From Ptiloglossa arizonensis (Eukaryota; Arthropoda; Insecta; Hymenoptera; Colletidae), in assembly GCF_051014685.1 (NCBI RefSeq), contig NW_027478443.1, positions 1,514,204 through 1,578,203 on the forward strand: DNA of 64,000 nt. The letters are read 5' to 3'. Within the stretch, counting starts at the first letter, position 1. Every line of letters starts with the position of its first letter. The translations under genes were made by a program, and so were the position numbers. Shown here piece by piece: positions 24,700 through 38,029 of this stretch. The notes under the pieces were generated by a model. That model was given only the letters and a program-made list of their open reading frames with translations, did no database searches and was not told the origin of the DNA.

Positions 24700-27177
24700 C
24701 AGAATGGCCTAGGGAAAAAATACACATACCGTTGAAATCGGGCGAGTTTCTACTTTCACACGCAACAGGAATTTTTGGGTTAGGTCAATCCGTTCGCGAG
24801 ATATGCGAGTTTGATGCCAAGAAATGGTAGAGAAGGCAAAAAATTTTTCACAATTCTGCTGCTCCAAACGTTTAACTAGTATGGCCTAGGGAAAAAATAC
24901 ACATACCTTTGTAATCGGGCGAGTTTCGACTTTCAGATGCAATAGGAATTTTTGGGTTAGGTCAATCCGTTCGGGAGATATGGAAGTTTCAAGCTAAGAA
25001 ATTGTTGAGAAGACAACAAATTTTTCGCAATTCTGCTGCTCCAAACGCTTAACCAGAATGGGCTAGGGAAAAAATACACATACCGTTGTAATCGGGCGGG
25101 TTTCTACTTAAAGACGCAACAGGAATTTTTGGGTTAGGTCAATCCGTTCGCGAGATATGGGAGTTTGAAGCCAAGAAATGGTTGAGAAGGCAAAAAATTT
25201 TTTGCAATTCTGCTGCTCCAAACGCTTAACCAGAATGGCCTATGGAAAAAATACACATACCGTTGTAATCGGGCGAGTTTCTACTTTCAGATCCAATAGG
25301 AATTTTTTGATTAGGTCAATCCGTTCGCGAGATATGGGAGTTTGAAGCCAAGAAATGGTTGAGAAGACAACAAATTTTTCGCACTTCTGCTGCTCCAAAC
25401 GCTTAACCAGAATGGCCTAGGGAAAAAATACACATACCGTTGAAATCGGGTGAGTTTCTACTTTCACACACAACAGGAATTTTTGGGTTAGGTCAATCCG
25501 TTCGCGAGATATGGGAGTTTGATGCCAAGAAATGGTAGAGAAGGCAAAAAATTTTTCACAATTCTGCTGCTCCAAACGTTTAACCAGTATGGCCTAGGGA
25601 AAAAATACACATACCTTTGTAATCGGCCGAGTTTCGACTTTCAGATGCAATAGGAATTTTTGGGTTAGGTCAATCCGTTCGGGAGATATGGGAGTTTGAA
25701 GCTAAGAAATTGTTGAGAAGACAACAAATTTTTCGCAATTCTGCTGCTCCAAACGCTTAACCAGAATGGGCTAGGGAAAAAATACACATACCGTTGTAAT
25801 CGGGCGAGTTTCAACTTAAAGACGCAACAGGAATTTTTGGGTTAGGTCAATCCGTTCGCGAGATATGGGAGTTTGAAGCCAAGAAATGGTTGAGAAGGCA
25901 AAAAATTTTTCGCAATTCTGCTGCTCCAAACGCTTAACCAGAATGGCCTAGGGAAAAAATACACATACCGTTGAAATCGGGCGAGTTTCTACTTTCACAC
26001 GCAACAGGAATTTTTGGGTTAGGTCAATCCGTTCGCGAGATATGCGAGTTTGATGCCAAGAAATGGTAGAGAAGGCAAAAAATTTTTCACAATTCTGCTG
26101 CTCCAAACGTTTAACTAGTATGGCCTAGGGAAAAAATACACATACCTTTGTAATCGGGCGAGTTTCGACTTTCAGATGCAATAGGAATTTTTGGGTTAGG
26201 TCAATCCGTTCGGGAGATATGGAAGTTTCAAGCTAAGAAATTGTTGAGAAGACAACAAATTTTTCGCAATTCTGCTGCTCCAAACGCTTAACCAGAATGG
26301 GCTAGGGAAAAAATACACATACCGTTGTAATCGGGCGGGTTTCTACTTAAAGACGCAACAGGAATTTTTGGGTTAGGTCAATCCGTTCGCGAGATATGGG
26401 AGTTTGAAGCCAAGAAATGGTTGAGAAGGCAAAAAATTTTTTGCAATTCTGCTGCTCCAAACGCTTAACCAGAATGGCCTATGGAAAAAATACACATACC
26501 GTTGTAATCGGGCGAGTTTCTACTTTCAGATCCAATAGGAATTTTTTGATTAGGTCAATCCGTTCGCGAGATATGGGAGTTTGAAGCCAAGAAATGGTTG
26601 AGAAGACAACAAATTTTTCGCACTTCTGCTGCTCCAAACGCTTAACCAGAATGGCCTAGGGAAAAAATACACATACCGTTGAAATCGGGTGAGTTTCTAC
26701 TTTCACACACAACAGGAATTTTTGGGTTAGGTCAATCCGTTCGCGAGATATGGGAGTTTGATGCCAAGAAATGGTAGAGAAGGCAAAAAATTTTTCACAA
26801 TTCTGCTGCTCCAAACGTTTAACCAGTATGGCCTAGGGAAAAAATACACATACCTTTGTAATCGGCCGAGTTTCGACTTTCAGATGCAATAGGAATTTTT
26901 GGGTTAGGTCAATCCGTTCGGGAGATATGGGAGTTTGAAGCTAAGAAATTGTTGAGAAGACAACAAATTTTTCGCAATTCTGCTGCTCCAAACGCTTAAC
27001 CAGAATGGGCTAGGGAAAAAATACACATACCGTTGTAATCGGGCGAGTTTCAACTTAAAGACGCAACAGGAATTTTTGGGTTAGGTCAATCCGTTCGCGA
27101 GATATGGGAGTTTGAAGCCAAGAAATGGTTGAGAAGGCAAAAAATTTTTCGCAATTCTGCTGCTCCAAACGCTTAAC
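24700..27177 (+). repeat. 7-mer HOR, two tandem copies (1,239 bp)
   Basis: Copy one is about 24,700-25,938 and copy two about 25,939-27,177. Shared markers 1,239 bp apart include ATATGCGAG (24,801 and 26,040), ATATGGAAGTTTCAAGC, CGGGCGGGTTTC, GGAATTTTTTGATTAGG and TTTCACACACAACAGG. I saw no clear difference between the copies apart from the ends, so this is probably among the youngest duplications in the window. Confidence 0.9.
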
Positions 27178-28500
27178 CAGAATGGCCTATGGAAAAAATA
27201 CACATACCGTTGTAATCGGGCGAGTTTCTACTTTCAGATCCAATAGGAATTTTTGGATTAGGTCAATCCGTTCGCGAGATATGGGAGTTTGAAGCCAAGA
27301 AATGGTTGAGAAGACAACAAATTTTTCGCACTTCTGCTGCTCCAAACGCTTAACCAGAATGGCCTAGGGAAAAAATACACATACCGTTGAAATCGGGCGA
27401 GTTTCTACTTTCACACGCAACAGGAATTTTTGGGTTAGGTCAATCGTTCGGGAGATATGGGAGTTTGAAGCTAAGAAATTGTTGAGAAGACAACAAATTT
27501 TTCGCAATTCTGCTGCTCCAAACGCTTAACCAGAATGGGCTAGGGAAAAAATACACATACCGTTGTAATCGGGCGAGTTTTTACTTTCACACGCAACACA
27601 ATTTTTGGGTTAGGTCAATCCATTTGCGAGATATGGGAGTTTGAAGACAAGGAATGGTTGAGAAGACAACAAATTTTTCGCACTTCTGCTGCTCCAAACG
27701 CTTAACCAGAATGGCCTAGGGAAAAAATACACATACCGTTGTAATCGGGTGAGTTTCTACTTTCAGATGCACTAGGAATTTTTGGGTTAGGTCAATCCGT
27801 TCGGGAGATATGGGAGTTTCAAGCTAAGAAATTGTTGAGAAGACAACAAATTTTTCGCAATTCTGCTGCTCCAAACGCTTAACCAGAATGGCCTAGGGAA
27901 AAAATACACATACCGTTGTAATCGGGTGAGTTTCTACTTTCAGATGCACTAGGAATTTTTGGGTTAGGTCAATCCGTTCGCGAGATATGGGAGTTTGATG
28001 CCAAGAAATGGTAGAGAAGGCAAAAAATTTTTCACAATTCTGCTGCTCCAAACGTTTAACTAGTATGGCCTAGGGAAAAAATTCACATACCTTTGTAATC
28101 GGGCGAGTTTCGACTTTCAGATGCAATAGGAATTTTTGGGTTAGGTCAATCCGTTCGGGAGATATGGGAGTTTCAAGCTAAGAAATTGTTGAGAAGACAA
28201 CAAATTTTTCGCAATTCTGCTGCTCCAAACGCTTAACCAGAATGGGCTAGGGAAAAAATACACATACCGTTGTAATCGGGCGAGTTTTTACTTTCACACG
28301 CAACACAATTTTTGGGTTAGGTCAATCCATTTGCGAGATATGGGAGTTTGAAGACAAGGAATGGTTGAGAAGACAACAAATTTTTCGCACTTCTGCTGCT
28401 CCAAACGCTTAACCAGAATGGCCTAGGGAAAAAATACACATACCGTTGTAATCGGGTGAGTTTCTACTTTCAGATGCACTAGGAATTTTTGGGTTAGGTC
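27178..28500 (+). repeat. 4-mer duplication (about 707 bp)
   Basis: The variant ACGCAACACAATTTTTGGG with AATCCATTTGCGAG occurs at 27,591 and 28,298, which is 707 bp or four monomers minus one base. The surrounding 27,520-27,780 and 28,227-28,487 match. The same deletion monomer is found near 1,583, over 26 kb away, which shows that modules are shared across the array. A one-base loss (GTCAATCGTTCGGG, about 27,440) also lies in this stretch. Confidence 0.78.
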
Positions 28501-31500
28501 AATCCGTTCGCGAGATATGGGACTTTGAAGCTAAGAAATGGTTGAGAAGACAACAAATTTTTCGCAATTCTGCTGCTCCACACGCTTAACCAGAATGGGC
28601 TAGGGAAAAAATACACATACCGTTGTAATCGGGCGAGTTTCTACTTAAAGACGCAACAGGAATTTTTGGGTTAGGTCAATCCGTTCGCGAGATATGGGAG
28701 TTTGAAGCCAAGAAATGGTTGAGACGGCAAAAAATTTTTCGCAATTCTGGTGCTCCAAACGCTTAACCAGAATGGCCTAGGGAAAAAATACACATACCGT
28801 TGTAATCGGGCGAGTTTCTACTTTCAGATCCAATAGAAATTTTTGGGTTAGGTCAATCCGTTCGCAAGATATGGGAGTTTGAAGCCAAGAAATGGTTGAG
28901 AAGGCATAACATTTTTCGCAATTCTGCTGCTCCAAACGCTTAACCAGAATGGCCTAGGGAAAAAATACACATACCGTTGTAATCGGGCGTGTTTCTACTT
29001 TCAGATGCAATAGGAATTTTTGGGTTAGGTCAATCCGTTCGGGAGATATGGGAGTTTGAAGCTAAGAAATTGTTGAGAAGACAACAAATTTTTCGCAATT
29101 CTGCTGCTCCAAACGCTTAACCAGAATGGGCTAGGGAAAAAATACACATACCGTTGTAATCGGGCGAGTTTCTACTTAAAGACGCAACAGGAATTTTTGG
29201 GTTAGGTCAATCCGTTCGCGAGATATGGGAGTTTGAAGCCAAGAAATGGTTGAGAAGGCAAAAAATTTTCCGCAATTCTGCTGCTCCAAACGCTTAACCA
29301 GAATGGCCTAGGGAAAAAATACACATACCGTTGTAATCGTGCGAGTTTCTACTTTCAGATCCAATAAGAATTTTTGGATTAGGTCAATTCGTTCGCGAGA
29401 TATGGGAGTTTGAAGCCAAGAAATGGTTGAGAAGGCAAAACATTTTTCGCAATTTTGCTGATCCAAACGCTTAACCAGAATGGCCTAGGGAAAAAATACA
29501 CATACCGTTGTAAACGGGCGAGCTTCGACTTTCAGATGCAATAGGAATTTTTGGGTTAGGTCAATCCGTTCGCGAGATATGTGAGTTTGAAGCCAAGAAA
29601 TGGTAGAGAAGGCAAAACATTTTTCGCAATTCTGCTGATCCAAACGCTTACCCAGAATGGCCTAGGGAAAAAATACACATACCGTTGAAATCGGGCGAGT
29701 TTCTACTTTCAGATGCACTAGGAATTTTTGGGTTAGGTCAATCCGTTCGCGAGATATGGGAGTTTGAAAGCAAGAAATGGTTGAGAAGACAACAAATTTT
29801 TCGCAATTCTGCTGCTCCAAACGCTTAACCAGAATGGCCTAGGGAAAAAATACACACACAGTTGTAATCGGGCGAGTTTCTACTTTCAGAACCAATAGGA
29901 ATTTTTGGGTTAGGTCAATCCGTTCGCGAGATATGGGAGTTTGAAGCCAAGATATGGTTGAGAAGGCAAAAAATTTTTCGCAATTCTGCTGCTCCAAACG
30001 CTTAATCAGAATGGCCTATGGAAAAAATACACATACCGTTGTAATCGGGCGAGTTTCTACTTTCAGATCCAATAGGAATTTTTGGATTAGGTCAATCCGT
30101 TCGCGAGATATGGGAGTTTGAAGCCAAGAAATGGTTGAGAAGGCAAAACATTTTTCGCAATTCTGCTGATCCAAACGCTTAACCAGAATGGCCTAGGGAA
30201 AAAATACACATACCGTTGTAAACAGGCGAGCTTCTACTTTCAGATGCAATAGGAATTTTTGGGTTAGGTCAATCCGTTCGCGAGATATGTGAGTTTGAAG
30301 CCAAGAAATGGTAGAGAAGGCAAAACATTTTTCGCAATTCTGCTGATCGAAACGCTTACCCAGAATGGCCTAGGGAAAAAATACACATACCGTTGTAATC
30401 GGGCGAGTTTCTACTTTCAGATGCACTAGGAATTTTTGGGTTAGGTCAATCCGTTCGCGAGATATGGGAGTTTGAAAGCAAGAAATGGTTGAGAAGACAA
30501 CAAATTTTTCGCAATTCTGCTGCTCCAAACGCTTAACCAGAATGGCCTAGGGAAAAAATACACACGCAGTTGTAATCGGGCGAGTTTCTACTTTCAGATC
30601 CAATAGGAATTTTTGGGTTAGGTCAATCCGTTCGCGAGATATGGGAGTTTGAAGCCAAGAAATGGTTGAGAAGGCAAAACATTTTTCGTAATTCTGCTGA
30701 TCCAAACGCTTAACCAGAATGGCCTAGGGAAAAAATACACATACCGTTGTAAACGGGCGAGCTTCTACTTTCAGATGCAATAGGAATTTTTGGGTTAGGT
30801 CAATCCGTTCGCGAGATATGTGAGTTTGAAGCCAAGAAATGGTAGAGAAGGCAAAACATTTTTCGCAATTCTGCTGCTCCAAACGCTTAACCAGAATGGC
30901 CTAGGGAAAAAATACACACACAGTTGTAATCGGGCGAGTTTCTACTTTCAGATGCACTAGGAATTTTTGGGTTAGGTCAATCCGTTCGCGAGATATGGGA
31001 GTTTGAAGGCAAGAAATGGTTGAGAAGACAACAAATTTTTCGCAATTCTGCTGCTCCAAACGCTTAACCAGAATGGCCTAGGGAAAAAATACACACACCG
31101 TTGTAATCGGGCGAGTTTCCACTTTCAGATGCACTAGGAATCTCTGGGTTAGCCAATCCGTTCGCGAGATATGGGACTTCGAAGCTAAGAAATGGTTGAG
31201 AAGACAACAAATTTTTCGCAATTCTGCTGCTCCAAACGCTTAACCAGAATGGGCTAGGGATAAAATACACATACCGTTGTAATCGGGCGAGTTTTTACTT
31301 TCACATGCAACAGCAATTTTTGGGTTAGGTCTATCCGTTCGCGAGATATGGGAGTTTGAAGACAAGGAATGGTTGAGAAGGCAAAAAATTTTTCGCATTT
31401 CTGCTGCTCCAAACGCTTAACCAGAATGGCCTAGGGAAAAAATACACATACCGTTGTAATCGGGTGAGTTTCTACTTTCAGATGCACTAGGCATTTTTGG

Positions 31501-34500
31501 GTTAGGTCAATCCGTTCGCGAGATATGGGACTTTGAAGCTAAGAAATGGTTGAGAAGACAACAAATTTTTCGCAATTCTGCTGCTCCAAACGCTTAACCA
31601 GAATGGGCTAGGGAAAAAATACACATACCGCTGTAATTGGGCGAGTTTTTACTTTCACACGCAACAGCAATTTTTGGGTTAGGTCAGTCCGTTCGCGAGA
31701 TATGGGAGTTTGAAGACAAGGAATGGTTGAGAAGGCAAAAAATTTTTCGCACTTCTGCTGCTCCAAACGCTTAACCAGAATGGGCTAGGGAAAAAATCAC
31801 ATACCGTTGTAATCGGGCGAGTTTTTACTTTCAGATGGAATAGAAATTTTTGGGTTAGGTCAATCCGTTCGCGAGATATGGGAGTTTGAAGGCAAGAAAT
31901 GGTTGAGAAGACAACAAATTTTTCGCAATTCTGCTGCTCCAAACGCTTAACCAGAATGGCCTAGGGAAAAAATACACACACAGTTGTAATCGGGCGAGTT
32001 TCTACTTTCAGATCCAATAGGAATTTTTGGGTTAGGTCAATCCGTTCGCGAGATATGGGAGTTTGAAGCCAAGAAATGGTTGAGAAGGCAAAAAATTTTT
32101 CGCAATTCTGCTGCTCCAAACGCTTAACCAGAATGGCCTATGGAAAAAATACACATACCCTTGTAATCGGGCGAGTTTCTACTCTCAGATCCAATAGGAA
32201 TCTCTGGGTTAGCCAATCCGTTCGCGAGATATGGGACTTCGAAGCTAAGAAATGGTTGAGAAGACAACAAATTTTTCGCAATTCTGCTGCTCCAAACGCT
32301 TAACCAGAATGGGCTAGGGAAAAAATTCACATACCGTTGTAATCGGGCGAGTTTTTACTTTCAGATGCAATAGGAATTTTTGGGTTAGGTCAATCCGTTC
32401 GCGAGATATGGGAGTTTGAAGACAAGGAATGGTTGAGAAGGCAAAAAATTTTTCGCACTTCTGCTGCTCCAAACGCTTAACCAGAATGGGCTAGGGAAAA
32501 AATACACATACCGTTGTAATCGGGCGAGTTTTTACTTTCACACGCAACAGCAATTTTTGGGTTAGGTCAATCCGTTCGCGAGATATGGGAGTTTGAAGAC
32601 AAGGAATGGTTGAGAAGGCAAAAAATTTTTCGCACTTCTGCTGCTCCAAACGCTTAACCAGAATGGCCTAGGGAAAAAATACACATACCTTTGTAATCGG
32701 GCGAGTTTCTACTTAAAGACGCAACAGGAATTTTTGGGTTAGGTCAATCCGTTCGCGAGATATGGGAGTTTGAAGCCAAGAAATGGTTGAGAAGGCAAAA
32801 AATTTTTCGCAATTCTGCTGCACCAAACGCTTAACTAGAATGGCCTATGGAAAAAATACACATACCGTTGTAATCGGGCGAGTTTCTACTTTCAGATACA
32901 ATAGGAATTTTTGGATTAGGTCAATCCGTTCGCGAGATATGGGAGTTTGAAGCCAAGAAATGGTTGAGAAGGCAAAACATTTTTCGCAATTCTGCTGATC
33001 CAAACGCTTAACCAGAATGGCCTAGGGAAAAAATACACATACCGTTGTAAACGGGCGAGCTTCTACTTTCAGATGCAATAGGAATTTTTGGGTTAGGTCA
33101 ATCCTTTCGCGAGATATGTGAGTTTGAAGCCAAGAAATGGTAGAGAAGGCAAAACATTTTTCGCAATTCTGCTGATCCAAACGCTTACCCAGAATGGCCT
33201 AGGGAAAAAATACACATACCGTTGTAATCGGGCGAGTTTTTACTTTCAGATGCAATAGGAATTTTTGGGTTAAGTCAATCCGTTCGCGAGATATGGGACT
33301 TTGAAGCTAAGAAATGGTTGAGAAGACAACAAATTTTTCGCAATTCTGCTGCTCCAAACGCTTAACCAGAATGGGCTAGGGAAAAAATACACATACCGCT
33401 GTAATTGGGCGAGTTTTTACTTTCAGATGCAATAGGAATTTTTGGGTTAGGTCAATCCGTTCGCGAGATATGGGAGTTTGAAGCCAAGAAATGGTTGAGA
33501 AGACAACAAATTTTTCGCACTTCTGCTGCTCCAAACGCTTAACCAGAATGGCCTAGGGAAAAAATACACATACCGTTGTAATCGGGCGAGTTTCTACTTT
33601 CAGATGCACTAGGAGTTTTTGGGTTAGGTCAATCCGTTCGCGAGATATGGGACTTTGAAGCTAAGAAATGGTTGAGAAGACAACAAATTTTTCGCAATTC
33701 TGCTGCTCCAAACGCTTAACCAGAATGGGCTAGGGAAAAAATACACATACCGCTGTAATTGGGCGAGTTTTTACTTTCACACGCAACAGCAATTTTTGGG
33801 TTAGGTCAATCCGTTCGCGAGATATGGGAGTTTGAAGACAAGGAATGGTTGAGAAGGCAAAAAATTTTTCGCACTTCTGCTGCTCCAAACGCTTAACCAG
33901 AATGGCCTAGGGAAAAAATACACATACCGTTGTAATCGGGCGAGTTTCTACTTTCAGATGCACTAGGAGTTTTTGGGTTGGGTCAATCCGTTCGGGAGAT
34001 ATGGGAGTTTGAAGCCAAGAAATGGTTGAGAAGACAACAAATTTTTCGCAATTCTGCTGCTCCAAACGCTTAACCAGAATGGCCAAGGGAAAAAATACAC
34101 ATACCGTTGTAATCGGGCGTGTTTCTACTTTCAGATGCAACAGAAATTTTTGGGTTAGGTCAATCCGTTCGGGAGATATGGGAGTTTGAAGCCAAGAAAT
34201 GGTTGAGAAGACAACAAATTTTTCGCACTTCTGCTACTCCAAACGCTTAACCAGAATGGGCTAGGGAAAAAATACACATACCGTTGTAATCGGGCGTGTT
34301 TCTACTTTCAGATGCAATAGGAATTTTTGGGTTAGGTCAATCCGTTCGGGAGATATGGGAGTTTGAAGCCAAGAAATGGTTGAGAAGACAACAAATTTTT
34401 CGCACTTCTGCTGCTCCAAACGCTTAACTAGAATGGCCTAGGGAAAAAATACACATACCGTTGTAATCGGGCGAGTTTCTACTTTCAGATCCAATAAGAA

Positions 34501-37500
34501 TTTTTGGATTAGGTCAATCCGTTCGCGAGATATGGGAGTTTGAAGCCAAGAAATGGTTGAGAAGGCAAAACATTTTTCGCAATTCTGCTGATCCAAACGC
34601 TTAACCAGAATGGCCTAGGGAAAAAATACACATACCGTTGTAATCGGGCGAGATTCGACTTTCAGATGCAATAGGAATTTTTGGGTTATGTCAATCCGTT
34701 CGCCAGGTATGGGAGTTTGAAGCCAAGAAATGGTAGAGAAGGCAAAACATTTTTCGCAATTCTGCTGATCCAAACGCTTACCCAGAATGGCCTAGGGAAA
34801 AAATACACATACCGTTGTAATCGGGCGAGTTTCTACTTTCAGTTACAATAGGAATTTTTGGGTTAGGTCAATCCGTTCGCGAGATATGGGAGTTTGAAGG
34901 CAAGAAATGGTTGAGAAGACAACAAATTTTTCGCAATTCTGCTGCTCCAAACGCTTAACCAGAATGGCCTAGGGAAAAAATACACACACCGTTGTAATCG
35001 GGCGAGTTTCTACTTTCAGATGCACTAGGAATCTTTGGGTTAGCCAATCCGTTCGCGAGGTATGGGACTTCGAAGCTACGAAATGGTTGAGAAGACAACA
35101 AATTTTTCGCAATTCTGCTACTCCAAACGCTTAACCAGAATGGGCTAGGGAAAAAATACACACACCGTTGTAATCGGGCGAGTTTCTACTTTCACACGCA
35201 ACAGCAATTTTTGGGTTAGGTCAATCCGTTCGCGAGATATGGGAGTTTGAAGACAAGGAATGGTTGAGAAGGCAAAAAATTTTTCGCAATTCTGCTGCTC
35301 CCAACGCTTAACCAGAATGGCCTAGGGAAAAAATACACATACCGTTGTAATCGGGCGAGTTTCTACTTTCAGATCCAATAAGAATTTTTGGATTAGGTCA
35401 ATCCGTTCGCGAGATATGGGAGTTTGAAGCCAAGAAATGGTTGAGAAGGCAAAACATTTTTCGCAATTCTGCTGCTCCAAACGCTTAACCAGAATGGCCT
35501 AGGGAAAAAATACACATACCGTTGTAATCGGGTGAGTTTCTACTTTCAGATGCACTAGGAATTTTTGGGTTAGGTCAATCCGTTCGCGAGATATGGGACT
35601 TTGAAGCTAAGAAATGGTTGAGAAGACAACAAATTTTTCGCAATTCTGCTGCTCCAAACGCTTAACCAGAATGGGCTAGGGAAAAAATTCACATACCGTT
35701 GTAATCGGGCGAGTTTTTACTTTCAGATGCAATAGGAATTTTTGGGTTAGGTCAATCCGTTCGCGAGATATGGGACTTTGAAGCTAAGAAATGGTTGAGA
35801 AGACAACAAATTTTTCGCAATTCTGCTGTTCCAAACGCTTAACCAGAATGGGCTAGGGAAAAAATACACATACCGCTGTAATTGGGCGAGTTTTTACTTT
35901 CACACGCAACAGCAATTTTTGGGTTAGGTCAATCCGTTCGCGAGATATGGGAGTTTGAAGACAAGGAATGGTTGAGAAGGCAAAAAATTTTTCGCACTTC
36001 TGCTGCTCCAAACGCTTAACCAGAATGGCCTAGGGAAAAAATACACATACCGTTGTAATCGAGCGAGTTTCTACTTTCAGATGCACTAGGAGTTTTTGGG
36101 TTAGGTCAATCCGTTCGGGAGATATGGGAGTTTGAAGCCAAGAAATGGTTGAGAAGACAACAAATTTTTCGCAATTCTGCTGCTCCAAACGCTTAACCAG
36201 AATGGCCTAGGGAAAAAATACACATACCGTTGTAATCGGGCGTGTTTCTACTTTCAGATGCAACAGAAATTTTTGGGTTAGGTCAATCCGTTCGGGAGAT
36301 ATGGGAGTTTGAAGCCAAGAAATGGTAGAGAAGGCAAAACATTTTTCGCAATTCTGCTGATCCAAACGCTTAACCAGATGGCCTAGGGAAAAAATACACA
36401 TACCGTTGTAATCGGGCGAGCTTCTACTTTCAGACGCAATAGGAATTTTTGGGTTAGGTCAATCCGTTCGCGAGATATGTGAGTTTGAAGCCAAGAAATG
36501 GTAGAGAAGGCAAAACATTTTTCGCAATTCTGCTGATCCAAACGCTTACCCAGAATGGCCTAGGGAAAAAATACACATACCTTTGTAATCGGGCGAGTTT
36601 CGACTTTCAGATGCAATAGGAATTTTTGGGTTAGGTCAATCCGTTCGGGAAATATGGGAGTTTGAAGCTAAGAAATTGTTGAGAAGACAACAAATTTTTC
36701 GCAATTCTGCTGCTCCAAACGCTTAACCAGAATGGGCTAGGGAAAAAATACACATACCGTTGTAATCGGGCGAGTTTCTACTTAAAGACGCAACAGGAAT
36801 TTTTGGGTTAGGTCAATCCGTTCGCGAGATATGGGAGTTTGAAGCCAAGAAATGGTTGAGAAGGCAAAAAATTTTTCGCAATTCTGCTGCTCCAAACGCT
36901 TAACCAGAATGGCCTAGTGAAAAAATACACATACCGTTGTAATCGGGCGAGTTTCTACTTTCAGATCCAATAAGAATTTTTGGATTAGGTCAATCCGTTC
37001 GCGAGATATGGGAGTTTGAAGCCAAGAAATGGTTGAGAAAGCAAAACAGTTTTCGCAATTCTGCTGATCCAAACGCTTAACCAGAATGGCCTAGGGAAAA
37101 AATACACATACCGTTGTAATCGGGCAAGATTCGACTTTCAGATGCAATAGGAATTTTTGGGTTATGTCAATCCGTTCGCCAGGTATGGGAGATTGAAGCC
37201 AAGAAATGGTTGAGACGGCAAAAATTTTTTCGCAATTCAGCTGCTTCAAAAGCTTAACCAGAATGGCCTAGGGAAAAAATACACATACCGTTGTAATCGG
37301 GCGAGTTTCTACTTTCAGATCCAAAAGAATTTTTGGATTAGGTCAATCCGTTCGGGAGATATGAGAGTTTGAAGCCAAGAAATGGTTGAGAAGACAACAA
37401 ATTTTTCGCACTTCTGCTGCTCCAAACGCTTAACCAGAATGGCCTAGGGAAAAAATACACATACCGTTGTAATCAGGCGAGTTTCTACTTTCAGATGCAC

Positions 37501-38029
37501 TAGGAGTTTTTGGGTTAGGTCAATCCGTTCGCGAGATATGGGACTTTGAAGCTAAGAAATGGTTGAGAAGGCAACAAATTTTTCGCAATTCTGCTGCTCC
37601 AAACGCTTAACCAGAATGGCCTAGGGAAAAAATACACATACCGTTGTAATCGGGCGTGTTTCTACTTTCAGATGCAACAGAAATTTTTGGGTTAGGTCAA
37701 TCCGTTCGGGAGATATGGGAGTTTGAAGCCAAGAAATGGTTGAGAAGACAACAAATTTTTCGCACTTCTGCTACTCCAAACGCTTAACCAGAATGGCCTA
37801 GGGAAAAAATACACATACCTTTGTAATCGGGCGAGTTTCGACTTTCAGATGCAATAGGAATTTTTGGGTTAGGTCAATCCGTTCGGGAGATATTGGAGTT
37901 TGAAGCTAAGAAATTGTTGAGAAGACAACAAATTTTTCGCAATTCTGCTGCTCCAAACGCTTAACCAGAATGGGCTAGGGAAAAAATACACATACCGTTG
38001 TAATCGGGCGAGTTTCTACTTAAAGACGC
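28501..38029 (+). repeat. More heterogeneous monomers with partial short duplications
   Basis: This segment of about 54 monomers has no single dominant HOR. Partial repeats visible are GAAAGCAAGAAATGG near 29,766 and 30,475 (four monomers), the 1-bp-short TCTCTGGGTTAGCCAATCC near 31,142 and 32,201 (six monomers; a related form near 35,035), and AGGAGTTTTTGGG near 33,965 and 36,088 (twelve monomers). A 1-bp deletion (AAAATCACATACC) lies near 31,796. No gene or foreign sequence was seen. Subtype mixing suggests older or more often converted repeats than in the first 28 kb. Confidence 0.75.
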
